Origin: JAVVHH01 sp964613945
Lineage (GTDB): Bacteria; Pseudomonadota; Alphaproteobacteria; Acetobacterales; Acetobacteraceae
NCBI GenBank assembly: GCA_964613945.1
Contig: CAZTJC010000003.1
Coordinates: 1 to 64,000, forward strand
Direction: 5' to 3'
DNA: 64,000 bases
The position numbers were made by a program, and so were the translations under genes. The notes under the pieces were generated by a model, which had not been told where the DNA came from, ran no database searches, and worked only from the letters and a program-made list of their open reading frames with translations. This document shows, piece by piece, positions 33,789-43,067 of this stretch. Position 1 is the stretch's first letter, and each line of letters opens with the position of its first letter.

Positions 33789-34840
33789 CCGTCGCCAGCG
33801 TCGCCTACAAGCTGGCGCCGGTGGGACCGGACGCGGTTGGCGGCTCGGAACAGGTGTTAACGGCGATCGACGCGGCGCTGGTGGCGGCCGGGCATCGTTC
33901 GATCGTGGTGGCGATGGAAGGATCGCGTAGCGCAGGCGAGCTAGTGACGTTCGAGGCGCCGCCGCCGGGTTGCGCGATCGAGGCGGCAACGACGGAGTTG
34001 CAGCGTCACCGCGTGCAAGCCGCGATCGAGCGGGTGCTGGCGGAGAACGACGTCGACCTGGTGCACATGCACGGGCTAGATTTTCACGAATACGCGGTGC
34101 CACCCGGCCCGGCGATGCTGGCAACGCTGCATCTGCCGCCGGATTGGTACCCGCCCAGCGCGTTGGATGTAACGCGCCCCGATACCTGGCTGAACTGCGT
34201 CTCCGCAACCGAAGCGTCGTGCGTCCGACCCGGGCCGAACCTGCTGCCGCCGATCCCGAACGGCGTTCCGGTCGATCGGCTCGCCGCCGCGCGGGTGAGC
34301 AAGCGCGAATATGCGTTGATGCTGGCGCGCGTGTGCCCGGAAAAAGGGGTGCACCTGGCGCTGCAGGCGGCGCGGGCGTCGGGGATGACGCTGCTGATCG
34401 GCGGCGAGGTGTTCCCGTATCAAGCGCACCAGGACTATTTCGAGACCGAGGTGAAGCCACTATTGGGCGATCAGTGGCGGTATCTGGGGCCGTTGGCGTT
34501 CGAGCGGAAGCGGCGATTGCTGGCCGGTGCGTCGTGCCTGCTGGTGCCGAGCCTGGTGGCGGAGACGAGTTCGTTGGTGGCGATGGAGGCAGCCAGTTGT
34601 GGCACGCCGGTGATCGCGTTCCGCAGCGGCGCGCTGCCCGAGGTGGTCGAGGACGGGCGGACCGGCTTCGTGGTGGACGGGGTGGACGGCATGGTCGAGG
34701 CATTGGGGCGGATCGGCACGATCGCGCCGGAGACGTGCCGCCGGGTCGCGCGGGAACGGTTCTCGCTGGAGCGGATGACCGGGGCGTATCTGGCGCGCTA
34801 CGCGGAGTTGGTCGGTCGGACGGCGATGCAGGCGGCTTGA
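33776..34840 (+). CDS. Glycosyltransferase family 4
   Basis: 354 residues. Seen: the N-terminal acceptor half starts VASVAYKLAPVGPDAVGGSEQVL with the glycine loop of GT-B enzymes, LVHMHGLDFHEY, then the donor half LMLARVCPEKGVHLALQAA and the retaining GT4 signature VAETSSLVAMEAASCGTPVIAF (E-x7-E). Soluble, no membrane anchor. The ATG at 33776 lies inside the end of the PIG-L gene. The longer open frame starting at 33614 is not used because its N-terminal part is a shadow of that gene. Confidence 0.88.
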   Translation: MRRLTVASVAYKLAPVGPDAVGGSEQVLTAIDAALVAAGHRSIVVAMEGSRSAGELVTFEAPPPGCAIEAATTELQRHRVQAAIERVLAENDVDLVHMHGLDFHEYAVPPGPAMLATLHLPPDWYPPSALDVTRPDTWLNCVSATEASCVRPGPNLLPPIPNGVPVDRLAAARVSKREYALMLARVCPEKGVHLALQAARASGMTLLIGGEVFPYQAHQDYFETEVKPLLGDQWRYLGPLAFERKRRLLAGASCLLVPSLVAETSSLVAMEAASCGTPVIAFRSGALPEVVEDGRTGFVVDGVDGMVEALGRIGTIAPETCRRVARERFSLERMTGAYLARYAELVGRTAMQAA

Positions 34841-35784
34841 TCGAGGTCGTCGACACCGATGGCGGGCTGATTGCGTTGGCGGCGGAATGGCAGGCGACAT
34901 GGGCGCGATGCCCGGAGGCGACGCCGTTCCAGTCGCCGCACTGGTTGTTGCCATGGTGGCGCGTGTTCGGGACCGGGATGCCGCGCGTGGCGCTGGAGCG
35001 TCAGGATGGCGCGGTGATGGGAATCCTGCCACTCTACGTGCTGCCCGGCGAGCGCAAGGCGCTGCCGATCGGGGCGGGAACGACCGACTACCTCGATGGT
35101 CTCGGCGATCCCACTCCCCTGCTGCCGGCCGTAGTGGAGCGACTGGCCAGCGACGCTGTCGATCAGATCGAGCTGATCGAGGCGCCACCCTGGTCGCGCC
35201 TGCTCGAACTGACCGCCGTGGCATGGTCGCCGAGCAGCCCGTGCCCGGTGCTGACGCTGCCGGACATCCCGTCCGGCATACGGCGCAAGCTGCGGATGAA
35301 CCGTAACCGAGCGGATCGTGCCGGTGGCTGGGCGGTGGATGCAGCGACGGCCGACACGCTGGACCAGTCGCTCAACACGTTGATCCAGCTGCACCAGAAC
35401 CGCTGGACCGCCCAAGGCGAGCCCGGCGTGCTGGCCGACCCGGCGGTGCTGGCGTTCTGGCGCGATGCCGCACCCGGCTTATTGGCGACCGGGCTGATGC
35501 GGCTGCAGGTGCTGCGGGTCGGCGGCGTCGTCGCGGCCGCGATCATGGCGCTGCTGTCGCCGGGTCGGATCTACTTCTACCTGAGCGGCTACGACACCGC
35601 CCAAAGCTTCGTCAGCCCCGGCACCCTGCTGCTCGGCGCGATGCTGGAGCAGGCAGTGGCCGAGGGCCGGGCCGAAGCGCATTTCCTGCGCGGACAGGAG
35701 GGGTACAAATACGCCTGGGGCGCGGTAGACCGGCGGAACTACTCCGGCCGGGTGATGCCCTTCTCCAGCGTGGATTCCACGTAG
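34837..35784 (+). CDS. GNAT-fold acyltransferase (BioF2-like/CelD family)
   Basis: 315 residues from a TTG at 34837 overlapping the GT4 TGA by 4 bases. Seen: an N-terminal WQATWARCPEATPFQSPHWLLPWW, typical of CelD/BioF2-like proteins, a basic KLRMNRNRADRAGG hinge, LIQLHQNRW, and the C-terminal FYLSGYDTAQSFVSPGTLLL plus HFLRGQEGYKYAWG. The fold is a double GNAT related to FemAB; members transfer acyl or aminoacyl groups in polysaccharide biosynthesis. The frame remains open to 33970 but the upstream part is shadow. Ends overlapping the convergent AI-2E transporter gene by 46 bases. Confidence 0.8.
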   Translation: MIEVVDTDGGLIALAAEWQATWARCPEATPFQSPHWLLPWWRVFGTGMPRVALERQDGAVMGILPLYVLPGERKALPIGAGTTDYLDGLGDPTPLLPAVVERLASDAVDQIELIEAPPWSRLLELTAVAWSPSSPCPVLTLPDIPSGIRRKLRMNRNRADRAGGWAVDAATADTLDQSLNTLIQLHQNRWTAQGEPGVLADPAVLAFWRDAAPGLLATGLMRLQVLRVGGVVAAAIMALLSPGRIYFYLSGYDTAQSFVSPGTLLLGAMLEQAVAEGRAEAHFLRGQEGYKYAWGAVDRRNYSGRVMPFSSVDST

Positions 35785-36776
35785 ACCATCTTGACGAAGA
35801 TCATGGCCGCCGCGGTGAACGGCGTGGCCAGGATGAGGCCGAGCACGCCGAACAGCGCGCCGAGTACGGTCTGCGACAGGATGGTCAAGGCCGGCGGCAG
35901 GTCGACGGTGCGCTTCTGGATCAGTGGCGCGATGACGTTGCCCTCGAGCAACTGGACGCCCGCGATCAGCGCCGCGGTGTAGCCCATCACGCTCGGTCCC
36001 TGAGCGGCCGCGACCAGCAGCGCCGGGATCGAGCCGGCGAGCGCACCGATATAGGGCACGAAATTGGCCAGGCCGGCGAGCAACGCCAGGGTTCCGGCCA
36101 ACGGAACACCCAGGGCATACAGGCCAATGCCGGTCAGAACGGTCACCACGATCATGTCCAGCAACTGGCCGACGAACCAAAGCTGCAGCGCCTCGCCCAT
36201 GCCGTCCAGCACTTCCCGCCCACGCTGGCGCCACGATAGCGGCAGCAGGCGGACCATTCCGTCGCGGTAGAGTTCGGGCGACGCAGCGAAGAACAGGGCG
36301 GTAACGACCAGGATCACCAGCGTGCTGGCGATGCTGAGCAGCGAGTTAGCCACGGTCGGGACATAGCTGCCGAGCTTGCCGAGAATCGACCAGCCGGCGC
36401 CACCGCCGGCCTTATCGGCGAGCTGGGTGCCCCAGCTGGTGGCGAGCACGTATTCCTTCAGCCGCTCGCCCTGCTGAACGAAGCTTTGTGCGATCTGACC
36501 GGTCTGATTGACGATCTCCGGGCCGCGCAACCAGAAGCCGCCGACGAACACGGTCGTGATCACGACGATGAGCAGCAGCAACGACCAGCCACGGCCCAGG
36601 CCGGTCCATCCATGGATCTTGGTGGCCCCTCCGTGCAGCACGCAGGCCATCAGCACGGAGGCGAAGATGACCAGCAGCACGTCCGACAGCAGGTAGAGGA
36701 GCAGCAGCGCCAGCCCGCCAAGCAAGGCAATGCGCAGAGTCGTGGCGATGGAGTGCTGGTCGGTTTCGGAGCTCAT
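35739..36776 (-). CDS. AI-2E family transporter (PerM-like membrane protein)
   Basis: 345 residues with about eight membrane helices. Seen: paired N-terminal helices (LLYLLSDVLLVIFASVLMACVL, split by one short turn), a long soluble segment around residues 95-150 and the C-terminal core VPLAGTLALLAGLANFVPYIGALAG with PFTAAAMIFVKMVYVE, hallmarks of the AI-2E/PerM family. Proposed substrates include autoinducer-2 and Na+/H+, none of which is deducible here. The ATG at 36776 is used; the frame opens further upstream only as shadow of the ABC gene. Convergent overlap with the acyltransferase gene. Confidence 0.87.
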   Translation of the reverse strand: MSSETDQHSIATTLRIALLGGLALLLLYLLSDVLLVIFASVLMACVLHGGATKIHGWTGLGRGWSLLLLIVVITTVFVGGFWLRGPEIVNQTGQIAQSFVQQGERLKEYVLATSWGTQLADKAGGGAGWSILGKLGSYVPTVANSLLSIASTLVILVVTALFFAASPELYRDGMVRLLPLSWRQRGREVLDGMGEALQLWFVGQLLDMIVVTVLTGIGLYALGVPLAGTLALLAGLANFVPYIGALAGSIPALLVAAAQGPSVMGYTAALIAGVQLLEGNVIAPLIQKRTVDLPPALTILSQTVLGALFGVLGLILATPFTAAAMIFVKMVYVESTLEKGITRPE

Positions 36777-36801
36777 CCCGCTACGTAGCGACGGGCCGCT
36801 T

Positions 36802-38271
<1,470 letters not shown>

Positions 38272-38296
38272 CAGGCGCGCTCGCCGCGAACAATGA

Positions 38297-39211
38297 TCAT
38301 GCGCGCTCTCCGCGGCGACCGGTGATCACCCCCATGAAGCCGTTCGGCGCCACCAGCACTACGACCAGCGCAAGGGCGGAGACGATGAACGTCGCCAACT
38401 CGCCGGTGCTGCGCAGCGCCTCGGTCATGGCGATGAGGAAGATGGTGCCGACCGCGGCACCGATGATGGTGCGGCGCCCGCCGATGACGGCGGCGATGAT
38501 GATCTGCACACCGACGGTGATGGAGATCAGCGTCGAGACCGAAGCGGTGCCCATGTAGAACACTAGCAGCGCGCCGGAGAGGCCGGAGAAGAAGGCGCTG
38601 ATGATGAAGGCCGCCAGCTTGTGCTTGGTGATGTTGAAGCCGAGCGCGCCGGCCTGCACGGCGTCCTGGCCGCTGGCCTGCAGGATTAACCCGATCGGCG
38701 AGCGGGACAGTGCATAAAGGATCGCGCCGCAGACCAGCATGAAGCCGTAGCCGATCCAGTAGTTGGTGCCGGCATCGATGCTGATGACGTCCGGCACCAT
38801 CAGCCCGATCTCGCCACCGGTGAAGCCGGCGAACACCACGACGAGGTTCTGCAGGATCAGCACGGCGACCAGCGTGGTCAGGCCGAAATACGGGCCGGTC
38901 AAGCGCAGCGCCGGCAGCGCCAGCAGGATGCCGCCGGCCACCGCGATCAGGGTGCCCAGCACGACGCTGGCCCAGATCGGGAAACCATGGCCGTTGAGGA
39001 TGCCGGCGCCGTAGGCACCGAGCCCGATCAGGAAGGTCGGCCCGAAATTGACCTCGTTGGCGAAGCCGAACAGCAGGTCCCACGCCATCGCGAACACGCT
39101 AAAATAGTAGGCCACCGTCAGCACGCCAAGGATGTAGCCGGAAGCCCAAAGCGGCAGCATGCCGAGCACGGCGAGGGCGACGACCAGGGCGGCGGTGAGA
39201 ACGAAGCGCAT
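38297..39211 (-). CDS. livM: Branched-chain-type ABC transporter permease, LivM family
   Basis: 304 residues, about nine membrane helices. Seen: the family block ALRLTGPYFGLTTLVAVLIL, a TGGEIGLMVPD segment and SPIGLILQASGQDAVQAGALGFN, the EAA-like cytoplasmic loop that docks on the ATPase. Start ATG at 39211, sharing one base with the LivH TGA; stop 25 bases before the fused ATPase gene. The substrate class covers branched-chain amino acids, amides, urea and aromatic acids. Confidence 0.9.
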   Translation of the reverse strand: MRFVLTAALVVALAVLGMLPLWASGYILGVLTVAYYFSVFAMAWDLLFGFANEVNFGPTFLIGLGAYGAGILNGHGFPIWASVVLGTLIAVAGGILLALPALRLTGPYFGLTTLVAVLILQNLVVVFAGFTGGEIGLMVPDVISIDAGTNYWIGYGFMLVCGAILYALSRSPIGLILQASGQDAVQAGALGFNITKHKLAAFIISAFFSGLSGALLVFYMGTASVSTLISITVGVQIIIAAVIGGRRTIIGAAVGTIFLIAMTEALRSTGELATFIVSALALVVVLVAPNGFMGVITGRRGERA

Positions 39212-40110
39212 CAACGCCTCCCGAGGATGCCGCGAGGGCGGACATACATGACGACGACGAGCAGCAGCAGCGCCGGGATGAACCGGTAGGAGGTCGAGCC
39301 GAAATTGGTGCCGAAGATCTGGTCGAAATAGGCGGTGATCGTCTCGATGTAGCCGACCACGTAGGCGGCGATCAGCGAGCCGGACACGCTGCCGAGGCCG
39401 CCGAGCACCACGATGGAGAACGCGCTGCCAGTCAGCGGCCCCGCGCTATAGGAGCTGACGCCCAGGAACATGCCGAGCAGCACGCCGGCGATCCCGGCCA
39501 GCACGCCGTAGATGATCCAGACGATGAGATAGATGCCCGACAGCTCGATCCCGAGCAGCGTGACGCCGCGGGCGTTCATCGATGCGGCCATGACCGCCTT
39601 GCCGGTGCGCGTGCGGTTGACCAGCAGCCATAGAATGCCGATCGCGACCCAGCAGATCGCCGCGGTGAACAGCTCGTTGGTCGGCGTCCGGACCCCGGCC
39701 ACCTGGACCACGCCGGCGACGATCGGCAGCACGGTCTTGGCGCTGTCGGTGAAGAAGTATGCGATCAGCTCCTGAATCATGATGCCCCAGAGCAAGGTCG
39801 CGGTCAGGATGAAGATCTCCCGCTCCTCGTTGCGGATCAGCCGCGAGCGCTGGATCGGGCGAACCACTACGCCGTAGGTCAGCAACGCCAAGGCGACACC
39901 GACGCCGACGCCGAACAGCGCGCCGAGATAGGGCCCGCTGCCGAGTTGCGCATTAGCGAACCAGGCCGCCACCGCGGCGGCCACCATCAAGGAGCCATGC
40001 GACAGGTTGAGCACGCCGGAGACGCCGAAGATCAGCGTGAAGCCGGTGGCCCCAAGAGCGTAGAGGGCACTGATCGCGAAACCGTCAATCAGGACTTGCA
40101 GAAGAACCAT
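39211..40110 (-). CDS. livH: Branched-chain-type ABC transporter permease, LivH family
   Basis: 299 residues, about eight helices. Seen: the N-terminal DGFAISALYALGATGFTLIFGVSGVLNLSHGS split over the start of the LivH fold, the cytoplasmic coupling loop TRTGKAVMAASMNARGVTLLGI, and GSAFSIVVLGGLGSVSGSLIAAYVVG in the C-terminal third. Forms the membrane pore with LivM. The gene follows the binding-protein gene after a 75-base spacer holding a hairpin at 40134-40155. Confidence 0.9.
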   Translation of the reverse strand: MVLLQVLIDGFAISALYALGATGFTLIFGVSGVLNLSHGSLMVAAAVAAWFANAQLGSGPYLGALFGVGVGVALALLTYGVVVRPIQRSRLIRNEEREIFILTATLLWGIMIQELIAYFFTDSAKTVLPIVAGVVQVAGVRTPTNELFTAAICWVAIGILWLLVNRTRTGKAVMAASMNARGVTLLGIELSGIYLIVWIIYGVLAGIAGVLLGMFLGVSSYSAGPLTGSAFSIVVLGGLGSVSGSLIAAYVVGYIETITAYFDQIFGTNFGSTSYRFIPALLLLVVVMYVRPRGILGRR

Positions 40111-40133
40111 GAGGCCTCGCGCGGGTCAAAACC

Positions 40134-40155
40134 CCCCTGCCGAACGAGGCAGGGG
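40134..40155 (-). terminator. Intercistronic hairpin between binding-protein and permease genes
   Basis: CCCCTGCC (40134-40141) and GGCAGGGG (40148-40155) form a perfect 8-bp stem with a 6-base loop. On the minus strand it is followed by GGTTTTG, a short T-run. It lies between the stop of the solute-binding protein and the start of livH, where such elements in ABC operons stabilise the binding-protein mRNA or partly terminate so that the binding protein is made in excess. Confidence 0.65.
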
Positions 40156-40185
40156 CGCAAGGACGATCATCTATTAAGCGGGCGT

Positions 40186-41436
40186 TTATTGAGCGGAGTT
40201 GATCTTCACGAAGCTCGGGAACTGCACCTTGCCCTTGGACAGGTCGTTCGGCCATAGATTGACCTGCTTGCCGTCCTGCCATTGTAGGAACAGGCCCTCG
40301 ATGCCGCCGGGGCCGGTGACCAGCGTGTGCGGATTGCTGGTATCCTTGCCGGTGAACTTGGTCTGGCCGATGACGCCCTGGTAGTCGGTCTTCTCGAGGG
40401 CTTCGACCAGCTTGTCCTGATCGTCCGACCCGGCGCGCTGGATCGCCTCCGTCAGGTAGAATACCTGATCGTAAGCGGTGTAGCCGGCGTAGGAGGGCGG
40501 GGCACCGAAGCGCTTGGTGTAGGCGTCGACGAACGGGATGGTCCGGGGCGTGATGGCGACGCCGGGTCCGGAGATGGACTGGAACAGGACGCCGGAGGCC
40601 GCGCCGTTGGTGTCGTTCCAGAACGTGGCGTTGGTCGCCTGCGACGAGATGCCGAACATCGGCATCGGCACTTGCTGGTTCTTCCACTGCACCGTCGGCT
40701 GCACGCCCACGTGGCTGATGCCGGTGACGATGATGTCCGGCTTGCTAGACTCAATCTTGTTGTAGATCGGCGTGAAGTCGGTGGTGTCGGGCGAGAAGCG
40801 GACGTGGTCGAGCACCTTGATGCCGATCTTGGGCAGGCAGGCCTCGTAGCCGGCGTCAAGCGGCGTGGTCCAGGCGGCGTCCTCGCTCATGATGACGGCG
40901 GTCTTGGCATGGAGGCCGTCCACCATCATGGTCTTGCCGGCATCGCAGACCAGGCCGGCGAGCGACGTCGAGGTCAGGTAGCCCTGGAACGTGTATTTAA
41001 GGTGGTCGTAGTCTTTCTTGATGTTCGCGGTGATGACGTCGGACGCCGCACCCGGCGTGATCATCACGGTCTTGAGCCGGCCGGCCCAGGGCTCGAGCGC
41101 CAGCACCACTTCGCTGATGTAGCTGGCGATGACGACGTTGACGTGATCCTCGCTGACGGCGCGCTGGAACGCGCGAACGGCGTCGGCGGCGGAGGAATGA
41201 TCGTCATAGACGATGATCTCGACCTTGCGGCCGCCGACCCCGCCCTTTTCGTTGATCTCGTCGGCGGCCAGCTGCGCGGCCTTGGAGATCGACGCGCCCG
41301 AGATCGCCTGCGCCTCGGCGATAACGCCGATCTTGATCGGCTTGGGTTGCGCCAGCGCAGTGCCCGCCAGCAATGAAAGGGCGAATGCACCGCCGAGTGC
41401 GACCGACCTGCGCACGATACCGCTGCCGTTGTTCAT
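40186..41436 (-). CDS. ABC transporter periplasmic substrate-binding protein (Leu/Ile/Val-binding family)
   Basis: 416 residues. Seen: a signal peptide with hydrophobic core ALGGAFALSLLAGTALA and likely cleavage before QPKPIKIGV; then the type I periplasmic fold with ISGASISKAAQLAADEINEKGGVGGRKVEIIVYDD split between the two lobes, TYKR-like hinge region and TAYDQVFYLTEAIQRAG. Belongs to the Peripla_BP_6 class of LivJ/LivK, AmiC and aromatic-acid binding proteins; the ligand cannot be read. It has a strong GGGAGG site and a hairpin just upstream (41451-41488). Confidence 0.9.
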   Translation of the reverse strand: MNNGSGIVRRSVALGGAFALSLLAGTALAQPKPIKIGVIAEAQAISGASISKAAQLAADEINEKGGVGGRKVEIIVYDDHSSAADAVRAFQRAVSEDHVNVVIASYISEVVLALEPWAGRLKTVMITPGAASDVITANIKKDYDHLKYTFQGYLTSTSLAGLVCDAGKTMMVDGLHAKTAVIMSEDAAWTTPLDAGYEACLPKIGIKVLDHVRFSPDTTDFTPIYNKIESSKPDIIVTGISHVGVQPTVQWKNQQVPMPMFGISSQATNATFWNDTNGAASGVLFQSISGPGVAITPRTIPFVDAYTKRFGAPPSYAGYTAYDQVFYLTEAIQRAGSDDQDKLVEALEKTDYQGVIGQTKFTGKDTSNPHTLVTGPGGIEGLFLQWQDGKQVNLWPNDLSKGKVQFPSFVKINSAQ

Positions 41437-41450
41437 GAACCTAGCCTCCC

Positions 41451-41488
41451 GTAGCGTCGTTTCACGACTGCTTCGGGAACGACACTAC
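41451..41488 (-). repeat. Hairpin abutting the ribosome binding site of the binding-protein gene
   Basis: GTAGCGTCGTT (41451-41461) pairs with AACGACACTAC (41478-41488) over 11 positions with one mismatch; the loop is 16 bases. On the minus strand the stem ends directly before GGGAGG, the Shine-Dalgarno of the substrate-binding protein. It also lies 30 bases after the hemC stop, so it could serve either as hemC 3' end or as a translation-level element. Confidence 0.45.
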
Positions 41489-41517
41489 AGCAACGAGGTC
41501 GCCCGTCCAGACATCCT

Positions 41518-42564
41518 CTAAGCGAACAGGTCGCGCGGGCTTTCCGCCCGGAGCGCGTCGCCAAGTGCGGCACCGGCCGTCGCGGCATCGGCGTGATCGC
41601 ACTCCACGGAGCGACGCAGCAGGAAGCTGCCATCCTCCTTGGCGACCAGGCCGGTGATGCGCAGTCGGTCGCCCGGCAGCAGCACGGCATGCGCGCCGAT
41701 CGGCGTGTGGCAGGAGCCGTCGAGCGCGCCGAGCAGGGCACGCTCGGCCTGCGCCTGCAGGTGAGCCTCCGGGCAGCTCAGCGCGGCCAGCAGGCGACGC
41801 AGCTCGGTGTCGCCCTCGCGGCAGGTGATGCCGACGATGCCCTGGCACGCCGCCGGCAGCATCGTCTCGCACTCGATGGCGACGTCGGCCTCGTGCTCGA
41901 GCCCTAGCCGCCGCAATCCGGCCATCGCCAGCAGCGACGCCGCATAATCGCCACGGCGCACCTTGTCCAAGCGGCCATGCACGTTGCCGCGGATCACCTC
42001 GACCTTGAGGTCAGGGCGCGCATGGAGCAGCTGCGCCTGGCGACGGACGGAGCTGGACCCGACCGTTGAGCCGATCGGCAGCTCCGGATACGGCAGCCCG
42101 GCGGCATCGGACGTGTCGCAGGCCGGGCCGAGGATCAGCACGTCGCGATTATCCTCGCGCGGCAGCACGCAGGCCAGCACGATGCCGGACGGCAGCTCGG
42201 TCTCGAGGTCCTTGAGGCTATGAACGGCCATGTCGACCCGGTAGTCGACCATCGCCTCGTGCAGCTCCTTGGAGAACAGCCCCTTGCCGCCGACATCGGC
42301 AAGGCGGACGCCGGAAGCTTGGCTGCGGTCGCCGGTGGTGCGGATGGCGAACTCCTGGAATACCTCGAGCCCGTGCAGCACCGGACAGAACCGGGTCAGC
42401 CGCGCGAGAAAGGCGCGGGTCTGCACCAGCGCCAGCGGCGAGGCGCGGGTGCCGATCTTCAACGGAAGCGACGGGCAGTGACGCCCGATCTCGGCCCGGG
42501 CATGGATGATCTCGGTGGGCAGGGAGACCGACGGGGTGCTTGGGGTTCGGATGGTTTCACCCAT
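41518..42564 (-). CDS. hemC: Hydroxymethylbilane synthase (porphobilinogen deaminase)
   Basis: Polymerises four porphobilinogens into hydroxymethylbilane. Seen in 348 residues: LKIGTRASPLALVQT, RTTGDR, GGKGLFSKELHEAM, AVHSLKDLETELP, STVGSSSVRRQAQLL and the dipyrromethane cofactor cysteine C285 in LDGSCHTPIGAHA. The ATG at 42564 is chosen because GGAGAA lies 5 bases upstream; the frame starts 7 codons earlier, overlapping tspO. An N-terminal extension of about 33 residues precedes the conserved core. Its location at the edge of the photosynthesis cluster, behind tspO and bchP, suggests supply of tetrapyrrole for pigment. Confidence 0.93.
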   Translation of the reverse strand: MGETIRTPSTPSVSLPTEIIHARAEIGRHCPSLPLKIGTRASPLALVQTRAFLARLTRFCPVLHGLEVFQEFAIRTTGDRSQASGVRLADVGGKGLFSKELHEAMVDYRVDMAVHSLKDLETELPSGIVLACVLPREDNRDVLILGPACDTSDAAGLPYPELPIGSTVGSSSVRRQAQLLHARPDLKVEVIRGNVHGRLDKVRRGDYAASLLAMAGLRRLGLEHEADVAIECETMLPAACQGIVGITCREGDTELRRLLAALSCPEAHLQAQAERALLGALDGSCHTPIGAHAVLLPGDRLRITGLVAKEDGSFLLRRSVECDHADAATAGAALGDALRAESPRDLFA

Positions 42565-42577
42565 GATGTTCTCCAGC

Positions 42578-43057
42578 TCAGGCACTGAACGGCCCGTTCA
42601 AACGTACGATCGCCAGGTTGAGGATTCCGGCAAACAACACCCAGACGAGATAAGGCACCAGCGCCCACCCGCCCTTGCGCGAAATCGGGAAGACGATCAG
42701 CACCAACGCCAGCACTGACAACCAAAATGGCACCGCTTCGGCCATTGCCCAGTCCGGCCGCTTCATGCCGAAGAACAATTCGCTCCACAGCACGTTCAGC
42801 AGCGCGTTGAGCGCGAACAGCGCCATAAGGCGGATGCGGCGCTCGCGGTCGACGACGCGGTTCCAGGCCATCACGCCGGCCAACGCCGTCAGCCCATAGA
42901 TCGCCGTCCACACCGGCGCGAACAGCCAGTCGGGCGGCTGCCATGACGGCTTGTGCAGCCCGAGGTACCACGGCCCTACATCGGTCGCGGCCCCACCGAG
43001 GATGGCGATGAATACCGCCGCCGCGGCCGCGATCAGAACAGGACGGGAAATCCTCAA
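42578..43057 (-). CDS. tspO: TspO/MBR family tryptophan-rich sensory protein
   Basis: 159 residues, five membrane helices. Seen: VGPWYLGLHKPSWQPPDWLFAPVWTAIY spread over the loop after helix 1, the family's porphyrin-binding aromatic cluster, and LLNVLWSELFFGM. In Rhodobacter TspO (crtK) is an outer-membrane porphyrin-binding regulator that modulates photosynthesis gene expression through tetrapyrrole efflux. Start is a TTG at 43057 (LRISRPVL...); another TTG 11 codons upstream overlaps bchP. Lies between bchP and hemC, 13 bases before hemC, so pigment precursor sensing and synthesis are co-transcribed. Confidence 0.88.
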   Translation of the reverse strand: MRISRPVLIAAAAAVFIAILGGAATDVGPWYLGLHKPSWQPPDWLFAPVWTAIYGLTALAGVMAWNRVVDRERRIRLMALFALNALLNVLWSELFFGMKRPDWAMAEAVPFWLSVLALVLIVFPISRKGGWALVPYLVWVLFAGILNLAIVRLNGPFSA

Positions 43058-43067
43058 GCGAGATCTC

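Noticed and set aside
33970..34836. Upstream half of a 604-codon frame continuing into the acyltransferase gene
   Set aside because: It is out of frame with the GT4 gene and low-complexity; only the part from the TTG at 34837 carries CelD/BioF2-like sequence.
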